DNA from: Ephydatia muelleri
Lineage: Eukaryota > Porifera > Demospongiae > Spongillida > Spongillidae
Direction of reading: 5' to 3'
Assembly (NCBI GenBank): GCA_013339895.1
Contig: JABACO010000021.1
Location: forward strand, 1,526,441-1,590,440
Length of the DNA: 64,000 nt
The position numbers were made by a program, and so were the translations under genes. Below are positions 10,365 to 20,910 of this stretch, one piece after another. A model generated the notes under the pieces. It searched no databases and was not told where the DNA came from. It saw only the letters and a program-made list of their open reading frames with translations. Position 1 is the stretch's first letter. Each line of letters opens with the position of its first letter.

Positions 10365-13004
10365 TCACTCTTCACCAGCAACTGATTCCTTAAGGGCTCC
10401 CAGTGCTCTGACGTATTCCTCCTTGTACCCATCAAGGTCGTGGGAAGCTAACTTGAGTTTCTTCACTTTATCTCTCTTTGCATTGATCATCATCGACTGA
10501 AATGGATACACCTTTATTTTTTGGGGAAAGGCATATGTGTAAGTCACCACACAGCCGCTTGCACATCACCTCACCTCCTCTCCACTCAATATGCTGTACA
10601 CAGTGCCCTCCTCCCCAGCCCTGCCCGTTCGGCCAGCCCTATGCAAGTAAGTATTAAAGTGCAAGGGAATACTGTAGTTGATCACACAGGTCACTCCCGC
10701 AAAGTCCATCCCTCTGGCAAGGGTGTCTGAGCATATCAAGAGCTACAAAAAGGAACAGACTCTCTTTCAATCAATGAGTTCCACCTTTCTTCCCCGTACC
10801 ACATACAAACTGTACGCTCACCTGGATTTGTCCGCTCCTAAACTGGTCCAGGATATTCTTTCGCTTTCCTTTGCTCATGGCGCCAGACACCTCTGCAGTG
10901 GTCACCCTCCCCATCTGCTTCATGAGTAAGTGAAGCCTGTGAGTTGCCTCCAAGGAATTCGTGAAACAGAGGACAGGCCCCTTTCCAAAGGTGAGCACCA
11001 GATGGAGCAGGACTAAGGGTTTGTTGCCGCGATCGCAGGGCACAACTAACTCCCGCAGCTGGGAGGGCAACGCGTTCCCTCCCTCCTCCTCGTCCACACC
11101 ACCAGAGGTGCTGTACAGCACCGGTCGGTGCAGCGCCAGTGCTGCCAGGTGCTCAGGAGAGTAAGAGAGTGTGGCCGAGAAGAGGAGCTTCTGCAGGGGA
11201 AGGGCGGGGCACATCATCCGAGCCACGTTGGAGGTGACTGCTGGAGTCCTCTCGAGAAAAGCCAGGGCACTGTTGAAAGTGTCCAGGGATGCTCCAATTG
11301 GAGTCTGAATTCCGCTCTGTGCGTTGCAGTCGACCGCTCCTCCATGACACCTCCCACCTCGTCCGTAGACAGCATCCAGAAGGGTGCTCAGCCAGCCTTG
11401 GTGGGCGCGGTCAAGGAGGCGGTCTGCTTCGTCCACGACCAGGAAACGCAGGTGGGAGAGTGAGGGAAGTGTGGAGGTGTGGAGGTGCTCCACGAGTCTC
11501 CCCGGCGTGGTCACGATGACACTGGCATTAGCCATCGCCCCCTTCTCCCTGTCGCATGACGACTCCCCACACACCAGCTCAACCACTGCCCTCGTCCCGT
11601 GCAAAACCTGTTTGAAAACCTGATGTACCTGTACTGCAACATCGGCTGTAGGGAGGACAACAATTGCCCTCAACTAGAGAGAAGAGATGTTAAAAGGATA
11701 GATCCTAAAAGCTTTTATTTATTGCTTACCTTGTGCACGTGGAAATCGAGCAAGGCACACGAAACTGGTACCACATAGCAAAGGGTCTTTCCACAGCCGG
11801 TGGGGGCACAGACAAGCAGGTCGTTGGGGGCGATGCCCGTCACCTGGGCAACGGCCGTCGCCTTTGTGAGGTGAGGGATGACGTGGGACTGGACGGGAAA
11901 CAGGCGGGAAATGCCCATGCTCTGAAGGTTCTTCTGTATCACATCAGGCAATGAGAACTCAGCGATGGGCTTGGAGTGAGCCTTGATGTCTGTTTCTACA
12001 AGGTGTGGGTATGCGATCCAGTCTGGCATGTGACGATGCACAGCAACACGCTCTGTCTCGACCCTGCCCCCTAGCACGTCAAAACCACTTTCCTCTTCTA
12101 CCGTCAGCCGATTCGTGTCCATGACACTCTCCACCACGTCCGGGACACTCTCCCGTGGCAGATCAGCAAGTTCCTCTGTCTCTTCATCTTTCCCGACGGC
12201 ACACTCTGTGGGTGGACTCTCGACAGTCACTGTATCAGCAGGTGCTTCAGAGCTGTCTCCTTCTTCATTGACCACTGTAACTGACAGAGAGCTATGGTTA
12301 CAATTTAATTTATACCATCAACATATGGGATTGTTTCTGCAAAAAGAGCATGTTTTCAAGATTTCAATTCCAGAAGTCTGAAATGTCGTCTACAATCAGA
12401 CTATAGACCTTTTTCATCACGTGAATTATTTCTGTAAAACCTGTGCACCAACATGGCGGATCGTATATTTTGATTTTGTGTGACAATGATGTGTGGCAGA
12501 TTAAGGAGTGGTCACATGACACATGAAAATGGTCTGTCAAATCACAGAGTTGTAAGGCACTGGATTTTTAATTAGCCATACATTTCAACGCAAGTATTAT
12601 ATGTACTAGAAATTGTATAATGCATGTAGGGTTCCTTTGATTCCATCTGTTGTATTTATTATTACAATAACTTTATAATGACAGGTACAATTTATGGACA
12701 TGATGGTAAAGTGTATTTTAAGATATGGCATATGCATAGAACTTTTAACAGCAGCAATCTGCATAAGCACTGCACTCTACCTTACCCTTGTGTTTCCTCG
12801 CTTTGGCGGGCTTTTCCTGACTCGACTTCCCGCCCGCGCGCTTGCCCTCCTGGGCCCGCCTGAAGGCTAGTTCGTGTAGTTGCTGGAGAGTGACGCCAGA
12901 ATCGCTCTTTGCCTCTCCCCAATACCTACGAAATTTTTTCCTCAAGGAAGCGTTGCAGCTAGCATTTTCAATACTGTAGTACTGTACCTGGAGTCAGAAT
13001 ACAT
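10365..13004 (-). CDS. DDX51: DEAD-box ATP-dependent RNA helicase, DDX51/Dbp6 type
   Basis: A nucleolar helicase of large-ribosomal-subunit maturation. Minus-strand exons: 13004-12988, 12925-12786, 12280-11730, 11673-10822, 10742-10575, 10496-10365, with all phases agreeing, about 619 aa (human DDX51 is 666). Helicase motifs in order: Q-like [12 protein letters not shown], motif I APTGCGKT, Ia [11 protein letters not shown], Ib [15 protein letters not shown] within [18 protein letters not shown] within [12 protein letters not shown], then [28 protein letters not shown] and [12 protein letters not shown]. The N-terminus is acidic, with a short lysine-rich segment encoded by exon 2. Motif I has Cys where most family members have Ser. 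The first coding exon is only 17 bases. The start lies 390 bp from the divergent coiled-coil gene, implying a shared promoter region. Confidence 0.92.
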
Positions 13005-13394
13005 CGCACGTGTCTAACATACACATCTGGCCCGGGATTAATTGGTATAGTTAATTAACCACCGTCACCTCGGGCACTCTTGTTGAGTTAGGTTTCCTCG
13101 CAACGGGTAGCTAGAGACGCGAATTTCCTTCAGAGTGCTTCTACTCTACCACTCAAGGGCACCTAGGATAAGGTATGTGTTCTGCTTTTCTCGTGTCGGC
13201 AACAACCAAGAATTTGGCGGTCAGTCATCACTGGCGGAGTGGGTACTTTGTAGCGGGTTTTCACGGATATCGATGCATTACAGCACACGCTAAGAGAACG
13301 TAGTAAAACTGTATACACGAATGCTGTGGGAGTGATGGGGTGTGTGGGAAATTCAAACAAAAATTCATGAAGCTACCTCATGTAGAAAGCAGCA
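13005..13394. promoter_or_regulatory. Shared intergenic region of two divergent genes
   Basis: These 390 bp separate the start codons of the DDX51-type gene (minus) and the KASH5/IRAG-like gene (plus). I see no coding exon. The region is likely a bidirectional promoter; that is inferred from layout only. Confidence 0.5.
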
Positions 13395-14559
13395 ATGACC
13401 GACGACAGAAATTCAGATGTGAGTCTGGCGTTTTACGAATCCACCTAATGCGCGCCAATTACGCTTTCTTAAACGTGCACACGACCATATTGGACTGAAC
13501 AGGAGCATTCAGACGGGAGTGTAGGGAGTGAAGACATTGAGGCAGAGGTATACACTCTCCTCTTCCAGAAGTGTGATGAAGACCACAGCGGAGTGGTCAA
13601 TATCGATCACTTGATCGATTACATTGAACAGCAGATGGACAGCCAAGTTAGGCGTGACCAAACCAGACTAGGGAGTTGCACCGTTTTTTTTTTGTTTTTT
13701 TTGACACCACACTGTAGGAGCATGAGGTGCGCTACAACTTGGACCTCCTTAGGGAGATGCTCCACTGCAGCACAAAGGACAAGCTGCGGGTGGACGAGGC
13801 AACGTACACTCACGTGATTCGCAAGTGGGTTGGGGAGGTGAGAAGCAGGAGCTCATCTGCCCTCTCCCTCACTGAAGAACCTTCACAAGAGGTCAGTGTG
13901 ATCATATGTAGGATTAACAGTTAATAAAAAAAAGAGGTGGAAATGAAGGTCACTTCCTTTTACCCTTTCTGTACAAAAACACCTGCCAGGATGATGTTAC
14001 ATTGGACCACAGTTCATCTTATTGTAAGCTGTTGAATTGTAATGTCTTATCCTATACTTGTTTTGTGTGGTCAGAATCCCACTTGTGTGATCTCTCTACC
14101 ATTCCCTGCATAGGTGCTGGTGAGGCGAGTAGGGAAAGTTTGGAAGCAAGTGGTGGCGTTTCTACCCACAGTTCTGAACAGTAGGCATAGATTGACCCGT
14201 GACCAGTCCCATAACTGTGTGCCTGTGTGTGTGTGTGTGTGTGTGTGTGTGCCTGTGTGTGTGTGTGCGTGCCTATGTGTGCCTATGTGTGTGTGTGTCT
14301 GTGTGTGCCTATGTGTGTGTGTTCCTGTGTGTGTGTGCCTGTGTGTGTGTGCCTGTGTGTGTGTGCCTGTGTGTGTGTGCCTGTGTGTGTGTGCCTGTGT
14401 GTGTGTGCCTGTGTGTGTGTGCCTGCCTGTGTGTGTGCCTGTGTGTGTGTGCCTGTGTGTGTGTGCCTATGTGTGTGTGTGTGTGTGTGCCTATGTGTGT
14501 GTGTGTGTGTGCGTGCCTGTGTGTGTGCCTGTGTGCGTGCCTATGTGTGTGTGTGTGTG

Positions 14560-14598
<39 letters not shown>

Positions 14599-17422
14599 TC
14601 AGTGATCACAGAGAACAGGTTCTGAGCCTCCAAACAGAAAACAAACGTCTCCTCGAGTTGAATCACAATCTCAAACATCAGGTTGGCCTGCTGCTGCTGG
14701 TTTACATCACATGTTCACTTTCACTGTTCTCATTTTGGATTCCGTCCTCTTTCGTTTCTCTTTGACACTGCCTTTTCTGTCCTCACACCACGTCATTTCT
14801 TATATCCTCATAGGTTGAGCAGTCGGAGGAGGGAGTGACCAAGATGGTGGCAGAGAACAACGAACTGAAGCAAAGAGTGAAGAAGTAGGTGACCAGGGTG
14901 TGTGGCTAGAGGCAATGGGAGTGTCTTGGGGCAATGAGTTGTAGGGTTAGAGAGAAGTGCTATGGAGTAAGGGTGGTGATAGCATGAGGATAGGTGACTA
15001 GGGCCATGGGAGTGTGCCACAGGGTGTGACTCATGGATATGGGGTTGTGAGTAGTAGTGTTCTAACATTGTTGGTCCTGGCCTTAGTCTACAGCAGAATC
15101 TGAGTCGACTGCAGACACTGGAGAAGGAAAACCATCAGCTTAGTGCTGAATGTAGGTGTTTGCATGCATCTAATTGCAATTGGATGTTTTTAGTAATTAC
15201 ATCATAACATTTGCTTTTTGTACACTGCTTTTTGTGTGCTCAGTTATGAAGGAACAAGAGAGGTGTCTAGCTCTGAAAAACACTATGGACCTTCAAGTAA
15301 GCGTCTGTTTTCACTTCCTCTTTCCACATTCTCTCTCATGTCATCATTTCCCATCAAACCTTCACCTCACCCTCACATTTTACACCACACCACCCTCCTC
15401 TCGAAGGATCAGGACCTTCATCAGCTGACTGAAGAGCTGGACGAAATGAAGCTGCAGTTGGCTGTGGTGCACGAGGACAGGGCCAGTGCTGAAAGGGAGA
15501 AGCAGGGGTTAAAGCAGCTATTGCAGCAGAAGGAGGCACGCCAATGGACAGTACACATCTGCTTTAATCTTCTATTACTTTGTAGGAATTGGTTGAGAAG
15601 TGTGCTGCAAGGCAGAGGGAGCTGGAACATATTCATATCGAGCACCAGGCCAACATTGATGCACTTGAGAAGAAGATATGTGATTTGACGGGCATCAATG
15701 AGTCTCTACGCTCAGAGAACTCGGAGTTACAGGGAAGACTTGTTGAGCCGGAAAGGCATAGAAGTTTTCCCGTGTCGAGGTAGCCATGCGTGGTGGGCAC
15801 CACATGGAGACACAGGCGTGGTGACTTGTGTGCTTTCTGACCTTTCCAGCACGCCGTTTCGCCCGTCGCCAACGTTCCACGATGAACTTATGGAGTGCAT
15901 GAGTGTCAGCATGTCACCCATGTGTCCTCAGCAGACATCACAACCATCGTCTGGGGACAGTATGGAGACTGCTGACCAATCGATGGACGAGTTTAGTAAA
16001 GTTCTGAATGAGACGGTAAGCACACAGGGGTACACATGCCCACAGTAACACAAAATAACAACAGCACTACTGGTATTACCTGAGCCACAGGTGATAGTAT
16101 GGACTGGGGAGGAGGGTTGGTGTTGATGACAGGTGTAGTGTTAATTATGCAAGTACTTTGATTGGTTCTGTAGCGCGCCCAAATTAAGGAGAAGACGGAG
16201 CTTCTGGACAAGGGTTTGACAGAATTAATGTCCGCTGAGGACACCTCTTCAGGAACCAATTCAAGGCTCGAAGGAAAGGAGGAGAGTGTTGTTTTGTATG
16301 AGCAGTTTGAGAGCAAGGTCTCTGAGCTAGCCAAGAGCAAGCGACAGTCGGACAGGAAGGCAAAGAAGCTCTCATCTGATCTGAGAAAGCTACGGTCAGA
16401 GAACCAGAAATTGAAGGACCAGCTGCGACAGGTACTGCTCAATAAGCACATGCAAAAAAAAAAAACACAAAAAAACTTTGTGCAAAGGTGTATGTGCACA
16501 TGTTTCGACCATTGTAGGCACCAAAGCCAGTCAATCATCTGCCAGAGGAGGTCTATGCAGAGGTGGTAAGTCTTTCATCAGTGTAATCTTGAAGAACTTG
16601 ATTCATTTGTCTCTTGGTTGGAAAGGATCATGAGCAGCCAGGTAAGGGGACTGTTAACTGATGGAGGCGGTGTGTGTGATTTAGTCATGCAGGTGGCGAA
16701 GGGGATGAACAGCCAGTAAAGCAATCAGAGAGGTTGGTGGGAATGTTAGTGTCACCCTACATGCATTTCCTGTGTACCCCTACAGGATGTTGACGGAGCC
16801 TGACACTGTATGTGTTGCTTTTTTAAATTTATTTTTAATTGTGTGCCATAAAAGCAATACATGCAAAACTTTAGGTAGAAGAAACAGCCAACATGTGTGT
16901 GAAGCATGCCAGGTGCGTTCAGCACTACACTTGTATTCTATCCATTCATGTCCTTTCATGTGTTCGTTACCAGTGAGTCTAGACAACAAATTATATGGTT
17001 TGGGGTGAACCAGGTCATTCCTGTGGTAGTGCCCTCACTGGGACCACCAGAGGAAAGGGCAATATTGGTCAAAGAGGGAGAACAGGAACAACTGGATGGC
17101 ACAGTGGTTGGGGGTGTCCCCCAATACCACCAAATACATGCGATGTTTTGCAAGAGGTGGTAAGTCTTTTTGTGTTTCTTATTGTGCCTTGATGTGGAGC
17201 TACTTTGTTGCTAGGTTGTGGATGTTGGCTAGTGTCTTCTACTGGGTGCTGAAGACTGTGCTTCTGATCATGGTGGCTGTTCTGGTGATCACCTTACTAG
17301 TGGTGCTCAATACACAAATGCTCTGCAACTACAAGTCCTGTTCATTGTCACCATTTCGAGTCTTGTTTTCAATGTTTGGACCAAATGTCCAGATCAGTCA
17401 CCATGGACCTATTCTCTTGTGA
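13395..17422 (+). CDS. Coiled-coil tail-anchored protein, KASH5/IRAG-like
   Basis: I read 20 exons with consistent phase: 13395-13418, 13503-13646, 13718-13891, 13990-14023, 14114-14180, 14603-14681, 14814-14884, 15087-15151, 15244-15296, 15407-15550, 15586-15779, 15850-16015, 16174-16431, 16518-16565, 16626-16641, 16693-16732, 16786-16807, 16875-16912, 16974-17159, 17215-17422; about 676 aa. The N-terminus has a degenerate EF-hand pair (LLFQKCDEDHSGVVNIDHLI, then DEATYTHVIRKWVGEV), as in the KASH5 N-terminal domain. Several hundred residues of coiled coil follow. A single hydrophobic helix near the C-terminus (VLKTVLLIMVAVLVITLLVV) is followed by a tail of about 34 residues ending HHGPILL. 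This layout is that of LINC-complex KASH5 or ER IRAG/LRMP proteins. The tail lacks a terminal PPPX, so KASH activity is unproven. Exact orthology is unresolved. Confidence 0.72.
14218..14595. repeat. Compound TG-rich minisatellite (GTGTGTGTGCCT units)
   Basis: About 375 bp of TG repeats interrupted at regular spacing by CCT, mostly as a 12-bp unit, fill intron 5 of the coiled-coil gene. All three plus frames are open here, which is a composition artefact. Confidence 0.9.
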
Positions 17423-17528
17423 ACATCATCAATGTCATCACCGTTACGCACTATCTATTGTACAAGCAGCACCATGCGTAGCTCTCACTATCTTAAGTGT
17501 ACAATAACGTGTTCATCTGTTTGTGTGT

Positions 17529-18296
17529 TCAGACAGATGTGCCGGAAACTGGGACCTTTGATGATGTTGACACATCTGCGATAGGTAGGTTGTTCTGAAG
17601 GGAAAAAAAGTGAGCATTCATAACTTTGGGAGATGGGACTTCGAATGTAGTCATGGCTAGTCCAGTATTGCCCATAAATAATAAAATCATAATCGTTCGC
17701 TTACGTGTCCTTATTTCATATAAACATCGTCTTCTTACCAGGCCGCCTTGTGCTTGTATCCAAGCTTCCAGCCCGAGATCCTGCATCGCAGGCCCGACGA
17801 ACTGTTGTATGTGGGTCTCGCGTTGCCTTCGGGCTTGATCGGGAAGGTTGGGTTGCTGTCGGAGCTCTTGTACGGTCCTCGTCATACTGTAGTAGACCGT
17901 GTAGACCTGTTGCCAGCCGTTATTTATGGTGCCAGAGCAATTAGCCAGCACGATGCGACACGTCCTGGTGAACTGTTCTAGTCCCATTTGCATGACAGAT
18001 TGCTTGACCAGTATCGCGGTCAGTTCGTCGTCCAACTTCGATTGGATGCTGTCACCAATCATTTTGAGCTTTTCCGCCACCGCTACGGAGGTAGGATGAG
18101 GCGCAAAGGCGTCCAAATCTTGCGCAGCTTTCGGCGCTTGGTGCGGTGGATTTGGACTCTTCGTGGTGTATTGTGATCTCGCGTCCTGGAATAAGGTAAG
18201 AAAACTCTGCGCTACCTTTACAGATTCGTCTAGGAACGCGTCCTCGCCTTCATCGAGAAAGCCGACACCGACGGTATTACAAGAAACCGATTCCAT
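17529..18296 (-). CDS. BAK-like BCL-2 family protein, copy 1
   Basis: A regulator of mitochondrial apoptosis by fold. Exon 1 is 18296-17739 and exon 2 is 17594-17529, giving 207 aa. The helix-1 region EDAFLDESVKVAQSFLTLF resembles the N-terminal helix of BAK. BH3 is at residues about 74-90 (LKMIGDSIQSKLDD, with the L-x3-GD core). BH1 is at about 121-140 (SGTINNGWQQVYTVYY, NGW replacing NWG). BH2 is at about 175-186 (GLEAWIQAQGGL). The exon ends directly after BH2. The tail exon encodes 21 polar residues ending SGTSV, with no membrane helix. The 144-nt intron is a multiple of three and has no stop, so a retained-intron form stays in frame. The gene converges on the coiled-coil gene, with 106 bp between stops. 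Confidence 0.88.
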   Translation of the reverse strand: MESVSCNTVGVGFLDEGEDAFLDESVKVAQSFLTLFQDARSQYTTKSPNPPHQAPKAAQDLDAFAPHPTSVAVAEKLKMIGDSIQSKLDDELTAILVKQSVMQMGLEQFTRTCRIVLANCSGTINNGWQQVYTVYYSMTRTVQELRQQPNLPDQARRQRETHIQQFVGPAMQDLGLEAWIQAQGGLVRRRCLYEIRTRKRTIMILLFMGNTGLAMTTFEVPSPKVMNAHFFSLQNNLPIADVSTSSKVPVSGTSV

Positions 18297-18381
18297 GTCG
18301 TTCGTCGTCGACTACGTCAGCCTAAGCCAGGGCACGAGGATTGGTAAAATGAGCATCTGTTTTTTGTTTCTACGGTCTGTA

Positions 18382-18750
18382 CAGCCCCGGATCCAGCATA
18401 GCCTTGGGGGGGGCGGCCGCCCCCCCCATCGCGTATGAAATGCCGCCCCCTGGTAGCTTTTGCCGCCCCCCCCCCCCCCCCCCCCCCCCTTCCCGACGAC
18501 AAAGATCTACAGATAACGTGTTGCGCCATACTTAAAAGTCCCGATAACTCAGTTGTACGGACAAATGTCAACGAAGCGGTGGAGCACGACAGGGCAGGTG
18601 CGGAGTGGACCCGTTTGCCGTGATGTTTCTTGTGTTTTAGTAGAGAATGCGTGCATGTGAGTGACGAATTGATTAATGTAACTTGCCGACTGCACCCCCC
18701 CCCCCCCGTCGTAAGCGGACTGCACCCCCCCCCCCCCCCGTCGTAAGCGG

Positions 18751-18783
<33 letters not shown>

Positions 18784-18960
18784 GTCGTAAGCGGACTGGC
18801 CCCCCCCCCCCCCGTCGTATGCGGACTGCCCCCCCCCCCCCCCCCCCCCCCCGTCGTAAGCGGACTGCACCCCCCTCCTCCGTTCAAACAGCTTCGCATA
18901 CATTGCCGCCCCTCTGGTAAACCGCCCCCCCCATAGCAAATTCCTGGATCCGGGGCTGGG
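18382..18960. mobile_element. Foldback-type element with poly-C arrays
   Basis: Terminal inverted repeats CAGCCCCGGATCCAG and CTGGATCCGGGGCTG bound about 580 bp. TCTGTA occurs immediately outside both ends (18376-18381 and 18961-18966), a possible target duplication. The interior has about six units of GTCGTAAGCGGACTGC separated by poly-C runs of variable length. No transposase is encoded. It lies between BAK-like copies 1 and 2. Confidence 0.75.
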
Positions 18961-19472
18961 TCTGTATAATAGTAGGATATAACCTTATGCCGATACGAGG
19001 AAGAGAGCGAGCAGTAGAATTACAGTTTAGCAAACAAGCATACACAGCACATGAACACTGAATATGGCCACCAAATAACATAAACCCGAAAGCACACTTC
19101 CACTACTCCATCATGCATTTCTATCCTGCATATGCGTGACGTCGTTAACGTTGCCTTGGCTACATCTAATGGACAGAACCGAAGTATAATGTATGTACAA
19201 TCGCTCCTTCATTTACAGTACTGTACTCGAAGCTACCTATAATCTCTGCTGAAGCGAGATTCACATGAGGTCAGATAAACAACTTAATTCAGAGGAAATC
19301 AAAAACTACAGCAAGCCCAAATGTTAAGTACTGGTACCAAGGAAACGATCCATGCATGATTAAAAAAAAAAAAAAAAAAAAGCAAGGTTGGGGCATAGAG
19401 GTTTATACATCACATAACAAATAGAAATGCCACATGGATCATAATTGTGCACAAGGTATTTCAGTCCTTTGT

Positions 19473-19570
19473 CTATACAATGGCAACTTTGGTGTCTGTA
19501 GCTTTGAATTCTTGTTTCTGTAACATAAAAGGAAGACAAGAGTTGCCGCATGGCATGGCTATACTGACAT

Positions 19571-19615
<45 letters not shown>

Positions 19616-20422
19616 ACACACACACACACACAAACATTATAACGCACACGTTACACAGACACACATACAGACACACACACAGACACACAGACACACAAGA
19701 CACACACACGCACGCACGCACGCACACACACACACACACACAAACAAACACACACACACACACACGCACACACAGCACCCCACATACAGCATGCAGGAAG
19801 TAGGACTATGACAGTCATAAATGATCAGTAATATTTTACATCGTCTTCTTACCAGGCCGCCTTGTGCTTGTATCCAAGCTTCCAGCCCGAGATCCTGCAT
19901 CGCTGGCCCGACGAACCGTTGTATGTGGTTCTCGCGTTGCCTTCGGGCTTGATCGGGAAGGTTGGGTTGCTGCCGGAGTTCTTTTATCACCTTCGTCATA
20001 CTGTAGTAGACCGTGTAGACCTGTTGCCAGCCGTTGTTGATACTTCCTGAGCACCTCGTTAGCACGGAGCGACACATTGTGGTGAACTGCGGTAGTCCCA
20101 TCTCGAACACCGACTGCCTAGCCATTATCAGACTCAGTTCGCTCTCCACCGTGGCGTGGACCTGATCGCCAACGTTCTTGACTCGATGTGCCGTCGCACG
20201 TGCCGCAGGGTCTTGCGACGCGGGTTGATCTCCCACCCCCGACAATGTCCTCAGAGGACCTTTGGTGACGAGTGGCTGTGCGTTGGTGGTCGAGCTGTCA
20301 AGTTGTAATTTGATGAATTCTTTTGCCACGTTCTCGCACTCCGTCAGGAACTCCTCGTCGTCATCTTCGTCGAGAGAACAGTCGACGGTTCCTCGTCCGG
20401 AAAGCAGCGTTGCATCATTCAT
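19473..20422 (-). CDS. BAK-like BCL-2 family protein, copy 2
   Basis: Exon 1 is 20422-19853 and exon 2 is 19517-19473, giving 204 aa. The start is the first ATG in frame. An acidic N-terminus (DEDDDEEFLTECENVAKEFIKL) precedes a BH3-like segment at about 80-96 (VKNVGDQVHATVESEL), where Val replaces the usual first Leu. BH1 is at about 125-145 (SGSINNGWQQVYTVYY) and BH2 at about 179-190 (GLEAWIQAQGGL). From BH1 to the donor the DNA is almost identical to copy 1, while the N-terminal half is strongly diverged. The tail exon encodes KQEFKATDTKVAIV and has no membrane segment. The 335-bp intron contains a (CA)n tract. The tail exon was chosen by phase, acceptor and resemblance to the other two copies. 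Confidence 0.82.
19568..19775. repeat. (CA)n microsatellite
   Basis: Compound ACACAC/ACACAGAC/ACGCACGC repeat in the intron of BAK-like copy 2. Confidence 0.9.
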
Positions 20423-20910
20423 TGTGTGTGCGCATTTGGGTGGAGCACGTAATTTAAGCAAAAAAGGAAGTAAACCACACCCATAAAGGTTGGAGAAAGT
20501 CTTTAGGTGCAGTTACATTAAGCATACATACATGCACGGCAGCAAATGTTGACTACACGTATTCGGTGCAGTATGTTGTCATGAAAAGATAATGGGATAT
20601 GTATTGTAAGTCACATTGAGACTGATGTATTAGAATTTAGTCTACAAAGTCCAAATATCCACATTCTTAACATGTTCCTTTTTAAAGACCAATTCTATAA
20701 TTGTAGCAGATTGCAGGAGAACAGTCGCATGGTCCAAACATATACACCCCACACATGGTCATTACAAAATTCAAACAAGTGTTAAAAATTCCCTTGCGAT
20801 GTCAGGATGAATGTGAGGATGAGGAGGAGTAGAATTCTTCACACGCCACAACATCTTGCTTCACAATAAAAACACAAACATGAGAGTCATACAAAGGAGA
20901 TGTCACTGCT

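Noticed and set aside
20423-20461. Upstream extension of BAK-like copy 2
   Set aside because: It would start at a TTG codon; the first ATG at 20422 is the natural start.
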